A DNA stretch of 64,000 bases from Gonocerus acuteangulatus (GCA_946811695.1 OX328124.1:33998203-34062202), one strand, 5' to 3'; shown: positions 43,277 to 54,917, counted from the first letter of the stretch. A program made the numbers and translations. Notes: generated from the letters alone by a model not told the origin.

Positions 43277-43610
43277 TATATAATTATCTTCAGGAATAGT
43301 TAAAATTCATAATACGAAATAAAAACTATTAAATTCGAAGAAAATAAAGAAAAAAACTTGCTGTGACAAGAAAGGACGCGTGGGTCTGGGAGACCCGGAG
43401 ATGATAACTCAACAAAAAATGCCACACGTAGACAGCTGAGCAAGAACTAAAAATTTGAAAAAGGTTTCTGTTTGTACAGGAAGGTTGGGGTGAGAGGTCC
43501 ACAGGACTTCAGCGTGATACCTGCACATCAGCGATTCTCAGAAGAGAAATTCTGAGTCTGCCGGGTCTGTCAGACTCACGCGACCCCTCCTGGGTTCAAA
43601 AAAATCTACT
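43118..43610. repeat. Repeat cluster with CGCGTGGGTCTG palindromes and a TA tract
   Basis: CGCGTGGGTCTGAGTGACCC (about 43161) and CGCGTGGGTCTGGGAGACCC (about 43378) are in direct orientation; GGTCTGTCAGACTCACGCG (about 43562) is inverted. The first two share upstream GAAGAAAATAAA-type sequence. A TA run lies at 43219-43275. They look like ends of a DNA transposon family, but I could not fix borders. Confidence 0.5.
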
Positions 43611-43723
43611 TTACAGTAATGCTGCTCTATACACAATATTAGACGTATAGCCATGGGGGATCAAGCATACAGGCTGCTAGGATGGCTAAAACGTGACAGA
43701 GCAACTAAGCTGACCCCTTTTTG

Positions 43724-43748
43724 AGCCACATAGAGAGCGAACAGACAA

Positions 43749-43831
<83 letters not shown>

Positions 43832-43945
43832 CACACACACACATACAAATTTGAACCACCGTTGTATTATAGATCTATGAGATCTGAAACTTGAAATTTT
43901 TGTGTCTGCACCTCCTTAAGGAGGGAGGAAAGAACCGTGCTAAAA
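43724..43945 (+). repeat. Dispersed repeat with internal (TA)n
   Basis: GAGAGCGAACAGACAAATAT, a TA run (43747-43828), then CAAATTTGAACCACCGTTGT, GATCTATGAGATCTGAAAC, CCTTAAGGAGGGAGGA and ACCGTGCTAA. The same order is seen at 49405-49715 and 59935-60215. Confidence 0.68.
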
Positions 43946-44385
43946 ATCATTGTTTTTGATACTATTGTGTTGATAAATGCCCCGATTACCTTCCATGTAC
44001 AGACAGTGAGCCGTTAAAATGTTATTATATGTATAGATTATCTAAATTTTCTCATCTACCACCAAATCAAAATCCTGAATAAGAAACAAAAAGTAAAAAA
44101 TGAACATTAATCATGTAAAACTGAATTAATATATTTGTGAGATCCGCAAAATAATGATTTATAACAATAAATAATCACTTTTAGCATTATATTAATAATT
44201 GTTCTTCAAGGGATAAACTCCAAATGGGCATTTAGAGTATTGATAAATATAACATCCTTTATTGGTCAATATTATGTCTTAAGCTATTTGTCCGTGGTAC
44301 TATTTTATGTCGAAGTTTGGCTTTTTTTTTCAAGCTGTTCTTATGGTTTATGAAAAAATCTTCCAGTATCTCACCTCGCCAACGT

Positions 44386-44419
<34 letters not shown>

Positions 44420-46364
44420 AATTACTAAATTACTATAATTTTTTTAATTGACCAAGTTTCCTTAAATATATAAATAAAAAAAAAATCTATAAGCTGTCTT
44501 CCTTCCCCTAAGAGCGCTATTAGATTTGTTGGGAGGAAAATGATTTAAATCAAAAACACTCTGTTGGAAAGTCCTTATTAATTGGTTGATTGAACATTGG
44601 AAAACATCTTACGTATGCATTATTTACATATTAGTGTCATTATAATAATCTTCCCCTTAAGAAGAAATGGAGCAATATGAGGTTACTTGCCAAAGTTTAG
44701 AGTGATATGCATTTCTCTAAGCCACTTTCTCTGGGGAATGGGGTATGGTTAGCTGGTGAAAGGATTTTGAAATAAGAATATTGATTTGTACATGGGTTGG
44801 CGGGAAGTTTCTTCAAGTTATAGTGAGATTAGATTGCTGTAGAGAATTATTTTTAACAATAAAAAGGGTTTGCAATGTTCTCTGGAGTCCGATTGCATTC
44901 TCTTCAGGCACAATTTACTATGCTCAAAAGCCCGCAGTAAGTATTTATGATATTTGTTTACTTCTTTTGGTCAACCATGGTAGATGATATATTAAGAAGG
45001 ACAATGTACGTATCCCAAGTTGTTTTACTTTCATAACGTCTTTCCTGTGCCTCTATTGGAGTTTAATTTCGATAGGACAATATGGTGGTGCCGACGAAAA
45101 AAATCTATGTTTAGTATAACATATGTTGCGAAAAAAAATTGGTCATTTAAATTTGTATAATCAGATTAGCCCCAAAGTAATGTTTAAACTTCAAGTTACT
45201 CATAAGAAATTTGATTCCCAGTCGAAACGTACCTATCAACATGGGTCTTGGAGGTGCTGGAGCATTAAAACCACGTTTTCAAACTTAAGATGTCGATAAC
45301 TTCTTAACTACTGGTGTCAGGAAGAAAATGTTTTCTAACGTCGCAATTAGAACATTAGTAGAAATCAATCACAGCAGGGAGCCTTGATCAACGCTGGAAA
45401 ACACTAATTGTCAAAGATAGACCAAACGAATTTCCAAATCTTGTAATGCAAAATTAGAATACTCGCTAGCAAAATGTGCAGAACTTAGTGACCTACAATA
45501 TTTATCTGTAGGTTTTTACTCTAACGCCACAAATTAAGAGGATTTAGAGTGGGGAAAACATGGTTTTATCAGTTTTATTTATTTATTTATTTTTAACTCC
45601 AGCGTCTCCAGAAAACATTTCCGGACCCATGTTGATAGGAAATTTCTTACTCAAAATCGAATTTTGTATAAGTACCTTGAAGGTACTTTGGGGCCAGTTT
45701 GTGTATTATATGTTAATAATAAATAAATTCTTTCTCATTTTCAATAGGCAGTAGGTAGGATCAGTAAAATTTTGATGGCATTTTCAAAAATATCTTACAA
45801 TTAGAGAAGCCACAAATGCGGTTAATACAATTTTTACTTTCTTGGAAACTTGTAACAACGTCGAACAGCACATGTTTCCACATCTGAAGGCGAAAATAAT
45901 GTTCAGAAAAACATTAGAGATAATTTTACAGTGAGGTGCACATATGAGGCGCTCGCAACTCGTCAAATGCAACTGTAGAGTAAAATGTAAAATGGTCCGT
46001 GCAGCTATCGCTCAAACCGAAACCCTCGTTTTTTTTTCGATGTGGATTTATCATCATATTAATATATCATATTATACAAAGGTGAACTATCCAAACTGCA
46101 ACCACTACACTGTGTTTAATGAAATAAACGAACGGTAAAATAATAATAAAATCGTTAACTTGAGAGTTGGCCTTCTGGTCGAGAGCACCTCAGATGTCTG
46201 TATTAACTCAATAAGAGTTCAATTGATGGGTTCAGTGCCAATCCAAAATTAGAGCAACCTGAGAAATTTGGATTTAAAGTTATGAAAAATCTTTAAAAAA
46301 ATAGTGTTTATGAAAGAAATGATTTTAATTGGACCAATAAAGTCATTTCTGTCACCAACACTAT
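43946..46364. other. Unassigned AT-rich sequence
   Basis: A short TA run lies at 44390-44415. No domain-bearing frame or RNA gene is seen. Confidence 0.4.
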
Positions 46365-46386
46365 TTTTTTTTTTTTTTTTTTTTTC
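46365..46386. repeat. Poly-T tract
   Basis: A run of about 22 T; no adjacent element recognised. Confidence 0.9.
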
Positions 46387-46486
46387 AGATTCTTCTTAAG
46401 TCTTTCTCAGTTTGTTCTAATTGTGAGTTAGTCACCTTTGGCACTGAGCACTTCAATTTGCCGTTTCCTGCATTACGACTTTATAT

Positions 46487-46716
46487 CGCACTAGTATTTC
46501 TAAAGTGACGCTACTCAATATAAAACTCAACTGAAAATGTGTCACTCTTGCCTATAGGATTAAGACAGGAAGGGTGACACAAGTGTCCTCTGGTGTACAA
46601 GCTCTGTAGCTAAGTACATACAGTTGAGATGGTTGATAAAGATATATTTACCATGTCATAACTATGACGGTGTGAATAAAACCGATTTTTTAGTTGTCAC
46701 TTTAGAAATAATAGTA
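46487..46716. mobile_element. MITE with 25-bp imperfect terminal inverted repeats
   Basis: The left end TCGCACTAGTATTTCTAAAG is mirrored by the right end CTTTAGAAATAATAGTACGA; TA lies on both sides, as for a Tc1/mariner-type target. The interior carries GTGTCACTCTTGCCTATAGG and TTGATAAAGATATATTTACC. A truncated copy in the other orientation is at 16653-16880. Confidence 0.75.
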
Positions 46717-47499
46717 CGATATGTACAATAGGCAAAAAGCAACATTTAAATATTTGAGTAAGCATCACGTAGATTATTTTAACCCCTACGATTTATTCAA
46801 TGTCACATCATTGTCAAGTAAAATTATAACCTCGATGAATCCATGTTCTGTGTGTCGACCTATATCTAAATCAAAGAATTTTTTACGGTCCCTTGCAAAT
46901 CGACTAGTCGAGAGTTGCCAGTAATAAATACACAAGTAATTTATGACCCTGTAGTTGTGGAATAACACTTACCGAGAGATTGAGCTGTAATTCTAAGGGA
47001 AAAGCAGGAATATCAGAGGGAGAGGGAATTGGTATAGGGAAGTTGGTGGGGAATAATTCCCTTGAGACGAGGTACTAGTACCCCGGAGTACAATTCCATA
47101 CTCCCATCCGCACAAATAGGGATGGACTTATATCGGCGGCAGGCTTTCTATTCCTCCGGGAAGGTTCGATTACATTTTCTCTGGATAGTAAGCAAGGTAG
47201 TTTCAGCTGTAATCCTAACATGAAAATGAAATCCAGCCTACCTCGATTCAATACAGACGTTTTCTCCCAACAGTATAAATACAAAGGTCCATCTAGCAGG
47301 AACTGCGTCAACTTAGCGCGATTCCGTTCTTATCTCTAGTGTCATTTGGTAAGCTTAGAATTGCCAACAGTTAACGTTTTGCACTAATCTTTCGTGAACG
47401 ATGTAAAATGAAATCTCAAAGCGAATCAAGGTCTAAGTCCCTCCAACTAGCATATGTCAATCTCGAGTATCAGAATGAAAAGGATATTCTATTTTTTTG
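46717..47499. other. Mostly unassigned
   Basis: GGAACTGCGTCAACTTAGCG near 47295 recurs at about 58852 and may be the outer part of the (TA)n-bearing dispersed repeat, which ends in AACCGCGCTAA on the other strand. No gene is seen. Confidence 0.4.
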
Positions 47500-47540
47500 T
47501 ATATATATATATATATATATATAAATATATATATACACAT

Positions 47541-47578
<38 letters not shown>

Positions 47579-47650
47579 AAATTTTAATCACTATTATTTT
47601 CGTGATCTATAGATTCTGGAGAAGCTGAGTGGTTTCTTCTGAAACACTTT
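47500..47650 (+). repeat. (TA)n with partial dispersed-repeat flank
   Basis: A TA/CA run (47500-47573) is followed by TTATTTTCGTGATCTATAGA, the block that follows the TA tract in the repeats at 49535 and 60103. The other half of the repeat is missing. Confidence 0.55.
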
Positions 47651-47756
47651 ATTGAATTTGATACATTTGTTAGTAAAATAATATAAGAGAATGATTAACA
47701 AAAATAAAGCTGCAATATTCCAATTTATGTATTTTTTTTTTTCAAATTTCATTTAA

Positions 47757-47874
47757 TTTTAATGTATTTTTGATTAGGTATTCCATTCATCTACATTGTT
47801 CAATCAATCACCGTATTTTAATGTATTTTTGATTAGGTATTCCATTCATCTACATTGTTCAATCAGTCATTTTC
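47757..47874. repeat. 59-bp tandem duplication
   Basis: TTTTAATGTATTTTTGATTA and the following 39 bp occur twice in a row with one or two differences. Confidence 0.92.
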
Positions 47875-47885
47875 GTAAAACATTT

Positions 47886-47980
47886 TTTACGGTGCATCGA
47901 CATTAGCGCCGACATCCGTGGTGCTGCGACGAATTTTCTCAACGATAGATGAGACAACTCCTGCCACGGGTGGGGCACAA
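47886..47980 (-). mobile_element. SINE fragment (32168 family)
   Basis: The minus strand reads CGTGGCAGGAGTTGTCTCAT, GAAAATTCGTCGC, ACGGATGTCGGCGCTAATG, then TCGATGCACCGTAAAAAA. This follows the body and tail of the tRNA SINE at 32245-32340, with a small deletion in the hairpin loop and no head. Confidence 0.72.
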
Positions 47981-49404
47981 TGTCCTAAAGATATAAAGTT
48001 TTATGATGGATAGTCCATTATGTAATCTAGAGCCCTATACAGCAGATACATGCGAGATCGAGAAACACAAGTGGACAGATCTGAAAAAGTTAACTTTAGC
48101 AATAATTATATCCTAAGGCAGTAATCTTCATATTAGGTACAATTTGATGAGGCTAGAACACAAACTCTTAATACGAATTCCTGTTGAACATATTCCAACT
48201 TTTATTGAAGATTTACGTTGATAAGCAACGTCCGGGAAAACGCTAAGATGATGTAATTTATTACTTTTACCTTCCTTTTTCTGAATGTAAACTACATGAG
48301 CTCATACGCAAGTGTCCCAATTGAATTGACGAGAAATCATACAGTAATTAGTTCAAGCTACATTCTAATACAAGGAAAATATGACCACATTTTTCCGACG
48401 TAATATGTAAATTGGCATTTAGTTCTGCATAAGAACAAATAACGGTGACGTTTATTCGTTCACAATGCATGTGCAGAGAACAAACAAGGTAGGCACATCT
48501 GCAAGCGGAGATGATGAAATACAACTAAACTGAACGAAATTGTATTCATTTATCTGTATTGACAATTAATTTAATAATGCAAAAATAACAATTTATTATT
48601 CAGGATGTGTTATTCTCTTTGATTGACATTATAAAAAATGAAATCAATACACTGGCAAATCCTGGATAAATCTACTTTATTTGCTCCGAATGGACAAAAG
48701 CTTTGAACTGATATACCCATTAAGCACCATTACGAGGTGTCCCTGGAGCATTAAACCTCATTGGACCCCTCTTTCGCTTATAGAAGACTTATATAATAAA
48801 TGCAGAAAAGAGTTTTATGAAAGAATATTATAATCTTCCACACACAAATGATTGTTTGATTGGCTAAAGTCTTATGTAATATCAAGACTTCAAGCTTTCT
48901 TATCTATCGTACTTAATTTCCTTATCAACACGGGCTTAATGGTCATGCAAATCATACGTTGGTAATTAATGCACTTTTTATTTATTGCCTCATTGAGTAT
49001 CAGTGTCATCATTTTATATGACAACTTAAGAGCTATTATCTGCAAATGGTTATTATTATTGTCATTATCAGAATTAAGAAATAATTCTTCAGAAACTGTA
49101 GAATGCATTTATATTCCAGATCCTAAACCCTGGTATATTACATACTTCTCGATAATTGTTAAGGCAAACAATACATTACTAACAATAAAGCTGTAAGTTC
49201 GATACCCAATAACATATGTGGGTTTTCTTTCAAACGACAATATGTATGTGCTATTTCGAATGACATAAGATTGAAATATCTCGTACAGCGGCACTAAATA
49301 CGCTAGAAATGAACGATTCCGAACATGCTTAAACACCGAGAAAGAAAGTGTAACGAAACGAATTACCATTAAAACAAGCTTTAATTTAAATTTAAACAAG
49401 CTCT
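47981..49404. other. Unassigned AT-rich sequence
   Basis: No gene, RNA gene or repeat recognised. Confidence 0.4.
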
Positions 49405-49720
49405 CCCGTAGATAAACCGAATTTGCTGGTTAACGAACTCGTTCAATCGATTGCTGGCGGAATGCTAAAGTACAAAATCAAAGTTTAACGGACACGTATG
49501 TAAGTGTATGTCTGTATGTATGTATATATATATATATATACACGTGCAAATTTGAGCCACCGATATGTTCGTGATCTATGGGATCTGAAACGTGAAATTT
49601 TATTAATGAGGTGGAGGTAGTGAAATTTTCTTGTCGGCACTTTCGGATTGTGTCATAAGGTCCACCAGATAAGCGGGTTTCCTCTCTAAGGAGGCAGGGA
49701 GGAACCGCGCTAAAAGCACA
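49405..49720 (+). repeat. Dispersed repeat with internal (TA)n
   Basis: TTTGCTGGTTAACGAACTCG, a diverged middle, a short TA run (49524-49541), then CAAATTTGAGCCACCGATAT, TTCGTGATCTATGGGATCTG, TGTCGGCACTTTCGG, AAGCGGGTTTCCTC and GGAGGAACCGCGCTAA. It is one of the two most complete copies. Confidence 0.7.
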
Positions 49721-50593
49721 CCCTTATCGAGAGCACGGATGTTCTTTCGTATGATATGTTAATATGGAAGGGCGCTTAACATGTAACATAAAGTAATGCG
49801 ATACAGGGATGTCTCCAGAGGTTAAAAATCATACTTCAGACTTACGAATAATTTCTTATTCAATATGAGTTTTGTACCATGTTAACAAGATACTGATAAA
49901 CGAAGCTCAAGAATAAAATAAGTGATACATTCAACATTCACGACATATTTTCGCAATAAAGTCGTTGATTAAGTTCCAAAAGTAAACTTTCAACTCCAAG
50001 TATAATAAACGTCTTGAGTTATAAACGACAGGAAGCTAACACGAATCAAGGAGCACAATGCAAAGTGCCAGGAGACTCCTGCGGGACGCTGATATCAGGA
50101 GCCAAAGAAGATAGAACCAGTTACTTCATCCATTCAGGAATTCAAATTGAATCTCTTTGTCTGGATTCTCAATCAACCCTCGGGTCTGTAACTCAAGCCG
50201 TCTCATTCTCACGAGAATTAACTTGCCCTAAACGTTTCAACAATAAGCCAAGCTCAACAGTTCAAAACTGATTATTTCTTCCATTTAAATTTAATAATAA
50301 TTTAATGTTTAACAGATTTCAACTGTGATAATGTTAAAACTTTATATTGAGTTGTTTGGCCCTTTCATGTGCTCCTAACGAAGCAATTATAACTTAAATA
50401 ATTTGATAACTTTTGTCCCTTGTCTTTTCGTATGATTACATAAATATATCAAAAACGGCGGAGAAATTCACGGTGGACAATCGAAAGATGAGTGATTTTA
50501 CAAGAAGAAATTTCAGAGGTGAATTTCGATAGGGACACCTCTTTCCAAAGTTAGGAACTGTTGGTTTCATCGAAGTCGAAACCTCAAGAGTTT
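49721..50593. other. Unassigned sequence
   Basis: No gene recognised. Confidence 0.4.
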
Positions 50594-50668
50594 CAAGGTA
50601 GGGATTGCCGGGGTTCGGTCACTGCTACTTAATAAAACTACATTTTATCGTAAAAATGGTTTTATTGT

Positions 50669-50707
50669 GCCGACGTTTCGGCTTGAACTTCAAGCCTTCA
50701 TCAGGGC
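50669..50707 (-). ncRNA. Hammerhead ribozyme motif (left arm)
   Basis: Minus strand: stem I GCC/GGC, core CUGAUGA, stem II GGCUUG/CAAGCC around a five-base loop, GAAA, stem III AC/GU and cleavage-site C. Textbook core sequence. Confidence 0.85.
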
Positions 50708-50739
50708 TGTAAAAAACAAGAAGGACGGATGTAATACTG

Positions 50740-50801
<62 letters not shown>

Positions 50802-51830
50802 GGTGTCCCAGTATATGTGTCCACCCCCTTTTCCTCCTAGAGTTGTTGAAATTTCGAAATGAAACTTGGTAGGTCTTAGTTATGTTGCATGAGGTTACTT
50901 TTGAATGTTTAGTTGACTTTGTAACATTCTCCAGCGCATCTAACTCTTGATTTTCCAATGGCGGCAGGTATTTTTTATGACGAATTCTGATAGAAAATTT
51001 ATTTTTAAGACTAATTTATTCCGAGACATATTTTGATCCGACGCACCGTTTGCGCGTAGAACGCAAAAAAACTGAAAAATATCGCCCTTTTGTAGACAAA
51101 TTCCTACTTATCAGTGAAACCAAGCCTTGTACGTAAAAACACACAATGTAAACGTTGTAGCCTATTAATTTTCCTTTCAGATGATACCAAGATCAAAGTT
51201 GTAGATTAAATATTTAACGGGGTATTATGAATGAAAACAAAGGCAAATTTTTTTTTTTTGTTTTATGATATAATAATTTCATATGGAAAAATAAATTTAT
51301 TCTGTTCTGTTTTGTATTAATTTTTATATACTTTTTTTCATAAAGTAAATAAGTACTTTTTTTTTATTGTTTATGTCAGCTACTTTTTTTTCTATTCATA
51401 TTGATTTTCTGAATTGTTACTTTTTAAAACTTTTAAGGTATATTTTTCACAACATTTTATGACTTTATGACACCTTACTGTACAACGCCGCTTCCGCCGC
51501 CCTTTCTTTCATCTTCTATGTTCTCTGTCCATTGGGTTGTCCAGAACCCCCCCTTCCTCACCAACTCCTTTCTCCCTAAGTTTCCCTGTATTAACTGTCA
51601 GAAATGATCCCGCATCTGTGAGGTATAGTTCTCAATCTTCCCATCGGTAAGCCCATCTTGTTAATCTAAAACAAATTGTTGTAAATCTATTCTAATGTAA
51701 TCTGTTATACTTATATCTGTTCTCTTAATAATCTAAGCACTTCTAGAGCACATTGTTCTTCTATATATTATGTTTTAGTATATTATGTTTTTTATTTTTT
51801 TGTCTTTTTAAATATATGTATGTGTGTGTA

Positions 51831-51885
<55 letters not shown>

Positions 51886-51919
51886 TTCAGTATTACATCC
51901 GACCTACTTGTTTTTTACA

Positions 51920-51958
51920 GCCCTGATGAAGGCTTGAAGTTCAAGCCGAAACGTCGGC
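51920..51958 (+). ncRNA. Hammerhead ribozyme motif (right arm)
   Basis: Identical to the left-arm motif on the plus strand: stem I GCC/GGC, CUGAUGA, GGCUUG/CAAGCC, GAAA, AC/GU, C. Confidence 0.85.
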
Positions 51959-52034
51959 ACAATAAAACCATTTTTACGATAAAATGTAGTTTTATTAAGT
52001 AGCAGTGACCGAACCCCGACAATCCCTACCTTGC

Positions 52035-52611
52035 ATCATCTACGGTCAACGATCTCCTCTCAATTAAGAGTTTCAATTTTCAAGCTAAACAAATCAAGCA
52101 AGCGGTAAGAAATATATTAAAACACGCTAAGACGACGGAATTCCAACAAACTGGACTTTTTCCTCCTCCTACCCTGCATAAAATCGTCCAAGGTTAACTA
52201 ACATAATATCCATTTAGGCGGGTCTCAGGAGGATGATGTAAGGAGGTGATGAAAGAAAAGACTATTTTCGCCCACTGGGCAGTATTTGCAAGACAAAACA
52301 GCTTTCTCAATAGGAGCTGTGAGTTCCGCTTTCGGTACTCACTGTAAGGTTTAAAAGGGGCTAAGAAAACTTATGTACTGTGATAACTCTACTATGACAA
52401 AAAAATAATAGTAACCCCACGTTTTACGGGCGTTCGCGCTCTGGCAGCCTCAAAAATGTTTCTATTTTGATAACATATGACATCTGGCATTTTGAGCTAA
52501 AGAAGGCTGCCAAAAAAAACATGCCGAAATACAGATTTTTCTGAAAAGCTTTCTCTTAGCCGAATCCCAAACATTCCTTGACTTATTGAGAAGATATAGT
52601 CGACCGTTCAG
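52035..52611. other. Mostly unassigned, with a degenerate PLE end
   Basis: At 52497-52585 AAAGAAGGCTGCC, GCCGAAATACAG and CTTAGCCGAATCCCAAACAT match the 17.5-kb and 54-kb PLE subfamily with a broken core (CUAAAGA). Confidence 0.5.
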
Positions 52612-53080
52612 ATGTAGAAGGTGTTTATTATCGGGATTTCGGTCTTTTGATGAAATAAAAACTACATTTTATAGTTAAAATGTATTCATTTACGCAAACG
52701 TTTCGGCTTGATATACAAGCGTTCTCCATAGCCCTGAAGAAGGCTTGATATACAAGCGTTCTCCATAGCCTTGAAGAAGGCTTGATATACAAGCGTTCTC
52801 CATAGCCCTGAAGAAGGCTTGATATACAAGCGTTCTCCATAGCCCTGAAGAAGGCTTGATATACAAGCGTTCTCCATAGCCCTGAAGAAGGCTTGATATA
52901 CAAGCGTTCTCCATAGCCCTGAAGAAGGCTTGATATACAAGCGTTCTCCATAGCCTTGAAGAAGGCTGGTATATCAAGCCGAAATGTTGGCGTTAATAAA
53001 CGCATTTCAACGATAAAATGTAGTTTTTATTGAATCAAAAGACCTACTTACATCTCAATGGTCGACTGTATCTTCTCTGT
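52612..53080. mobile_element. PLE inverted pair with a tandem array in place of the centre
   Basis: Left arm 52612-52719 (minus) and right arm about 52953-53080 (plus) belong to the same subfamily: GAAATAAAAACTACATTTTA is mirrored by TAAAATGTAGTTTTTATTGA. Between them is a 37-bp tandem array. The left arm keeps the 3' half of the hammerhead (GAAACGTTTG region), and the right arm keeps a near-complete motif with UUGAAGA. Confidence 0.85.
52719..52980 (+). repeat. 37-bp tandem array of hammerhead 5' halves
   Basis: The unit GTTCTCCATAGCC(C/T)TGAAGAAGGCTTGATATACAAGC starts at 52721, 52758, 52795, 52832, 52869, 52906 and 52943, all at 37-bp spacing. Each unit holds the CUGAAGA core and a full stem II (GCUUG/CAAGC), but jumps back to GTTCTCC where GAAACGTT should follow. 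The last unit runs into the true 3' half. The three open frames across it are translations of the same 37-residue repeat and are not genes. Confidence 0.95.
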
Positions 53081-53489
53081 ATCTGGTCGACTTCAATTAT
53101 CGACAAAAAAAGGGGGGGGCAAATAGAAACAGTATGGACACTACACGTAGAATGAAAAGCTGAAAACCCCGGTTAGACATGCAGAGGATGCACAAAGACA
53201 AACCTATGGAGAACAACATGTCGAGAACCGAAAGGAAAAATGCAGAAACCGTTCTACCGAATGCAGATGAGGTACGCAACTTTTTTTAAGAATATTAAAT
53301 CCAAATATAAGAACCTCATTAACAAGCTGTCCCACGTCACCCAGGCCAATATTATTGCTAGGGAGAAAGTATATTCCTTCCTAAATGCCGCAAACAACAT
53401 GTATTTCCAAAATTTATTTATAACTCCCTTAACAATATTGTACATCCACCCCAGAAATGTAGCCTCCACGAAAAGGGACAGTTCTCCCT
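53081..53489. other. Unassigned sequence between PLE copies
   Basis: It may be internal PLE sequence upstream of the 53490 terminal repeat, since a plus-strand frame (53240-53500) runs into that copy. No domain is recognised. Confidence 0.35.
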
Positions 53490-53622
53490 ATTCTCCGTAG
53501 CCCTGAAGAAGGCTTGTATATCAAGCCGAAACGTTGGTCTAAATAGACGCATTTTAAGTACAAAATTTAGTTTTTATTGAATGAAAAGACCGAAACCCCG
53601 ATGATCAACACCTTCTATTGCT
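53490..53622 (+). mobile_element. Solo PLE terminal repeat
   Basis: TTCTCCGTAGCC, the hammerhead, GACGCATTTTAAGTACAAAA, TTAGTTTTTATTGAAT and GACCGAAACCCCGATGATCA match the outer sequence of the pair at 52612-53080. It is a third, less-decayed copy. Confidence 0.83.
53500..53538 (+). ncRNA. Hammerhead ribozyme motif
   Basis: Stem I GCC/GGU, CUGAAGA, stem II GGCUUG/CAAGCC around UAUAU, GAAA, stem III AC/GU, cleavage-site U. The core is intact; this is the likely ancestor form of the 37-bp array unit. Confidence 0.83.
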
Positions 53623-53988
53623 TGACTTATTTTTTATTTAACGTTCAGTTGGTCGATTTCCCCCGAGAAATAATAGGAATGTGTTGGGCAATATATCTGT
53701 GACCATCCCCTTCCCATGACCTGCTAGTAAGTTAAGAAAAGCTAACACAGGTGTGTATGTTATGGATGGTAGTTTCCCCGCGGCAGGTGATGGGAGCCAG
53801 ACCTCCCGGCATAATACATGTAATCAGCCTTCATGACCATCTCCCGGAACATTCCTCTTCAAGCAGTTCTTCAATTCCGAGGCTTTCACTAGCTCTCTGT
53901 TCGATTCGCTTCAGCTAGTCAACACTTTCTTTCTCTTCTTAGGCCAGTTATTAAGAATGGTAATAACAGAACGGACAATAATTATAAT
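53623..53988. other. Unassigned sequence
   Basis: Nothing recognised. Confidence 0.35.
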
Positions 53989-54266
53989 CAAAGAATGGTT
54001 GGATTCGGATACGAGAAAACGTCAGATTGTCAAAAATCGATATTTCCAACGTTTCGGCTCCACTTTGGAACTGTTTTCCAGCAACAAATGCCTTCGTGAG
54101 GGAGGGAGACCACTATAACTTATAGGTGACCATGTATAAGTCCGTCCTTCTTGCTGTATCACTTAGGCATTTAGTGATGAAGAATGCTGCCAAAGAGTAT
54201 CCCGAACTATTCCTACCCGACGTTTTTTCCTAGCCGAATCCCAATCATTCCTTAACTTCTTATCAC
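53989..54266. mobile_element. PLE-derived palindrome, decayed hammerheads
   Basis: The left arm (53989 to about 54090, minus) carries GGAGCCGAAACGTTGG and the outer GAATCCAACC end; the right arm (about 54170-54266, plus) carries GAAGAATGCTGCCAAAGAGT, CCCGAAC and TAGCCGAATCCCAATCATTC. The subfamily is the same as at 17513 and 61562. Cores are mutated in both arms. Confidence 0.7.
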
Positions 54267-54917
54267 TTCTACGGCTAACCTATCTGCATCTCATTAAAAA
54301 TTACAGTATTTCCATCATATTCTCTTAATTCCCCGTTCAAGCGATTATTTAGCTTAATATCTGTATGGTATTTAGCGGCAATTCAAATTTATTTATTAGT
54401 ATAATTTTTATATTGCATTCAGCTGTATCAATAATTAACCCGTGGTGTTACTGTCTAATGGGAACAGATTTTCTGTATCATGGAGTCTGGGTTGAATTTG
54501 GGTTGGAAATTTAAGCGCAGAAAACTGCCAGGCTATCACCGCCAAAAGACTATAAAAAACAACTCTAATGTTAGGTTGCATGGGGTTTGTAATAATGTCC
54601 TTTACACGAATATTTTACAATTTTATTTATCTAAATTATTATTGTATTTTATTTATTTATGTTTTTTTTTTACTACATATAACTGCCGATAATGTTTTGT
54701 TTTTTTTTTACGCTAAATTAAATGTAATAATATCTGAATTCCTATTAAGTATTGTTAAATAGTGCTAACAAACGAAAATATGTAAAAAAAAATCATATTT
54801 TTTACGCAACCATTATCCCGATGGGGAAAAGAATATGTACACTCACCTAGAAAATATTATTTTTTATTAATCACCTTCGTTATTAATAAGAAAACGCAAA
54901 TAGTCACTCTAGTAAGA
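54267..54917. other. Unassigned AT-rich sequence
   Basis: No gene recognised. Confidence 0.4.

Larger units (their letters stand above)
50594..52034. mobile_element. PLE-derived palindrome with 1.1-kb spacer and two identical hammerhead motifs
   Basis: Left arm 50594-50743 (minus) and right arm 51882-52034 (plus) are near-perfect inverted repeats: CAAGGTAGGGATTG...GGGGTTCGGTCAC outside, TTTTTACAGCCC and a TATTTCAGTATTACATCC-like inner end. Both inner ends abut TA runs (50744-50798 and 51836-51880). The spacer has CAGGGTGTCCCAGTATATGT at its start, a motif common at transposon termini, and no coding frame. Arms point outward as in the other pairs. Confidence 0.87.

Noticed and set aside
47075..47311. 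Minus-strand 78-codon frame as a gene
   Set aside because: No recognised domain; part of the region recurs near 58852, so it is more likely a repeat.
50799..50815. CAGGGTGTCCCAG as one end of a complete DNA transposon
   Set aside because: No inverted partner or target duplication was found within the spacer.
52719..52980. CRISPR-like regular repeats or a repeat protein gene
   Set aside because: Units are contiguous with no spacers. The 37-bp period gives the same peptide in all three frames, a sign of a non-coding tandem array; the genome is eukaryotic.
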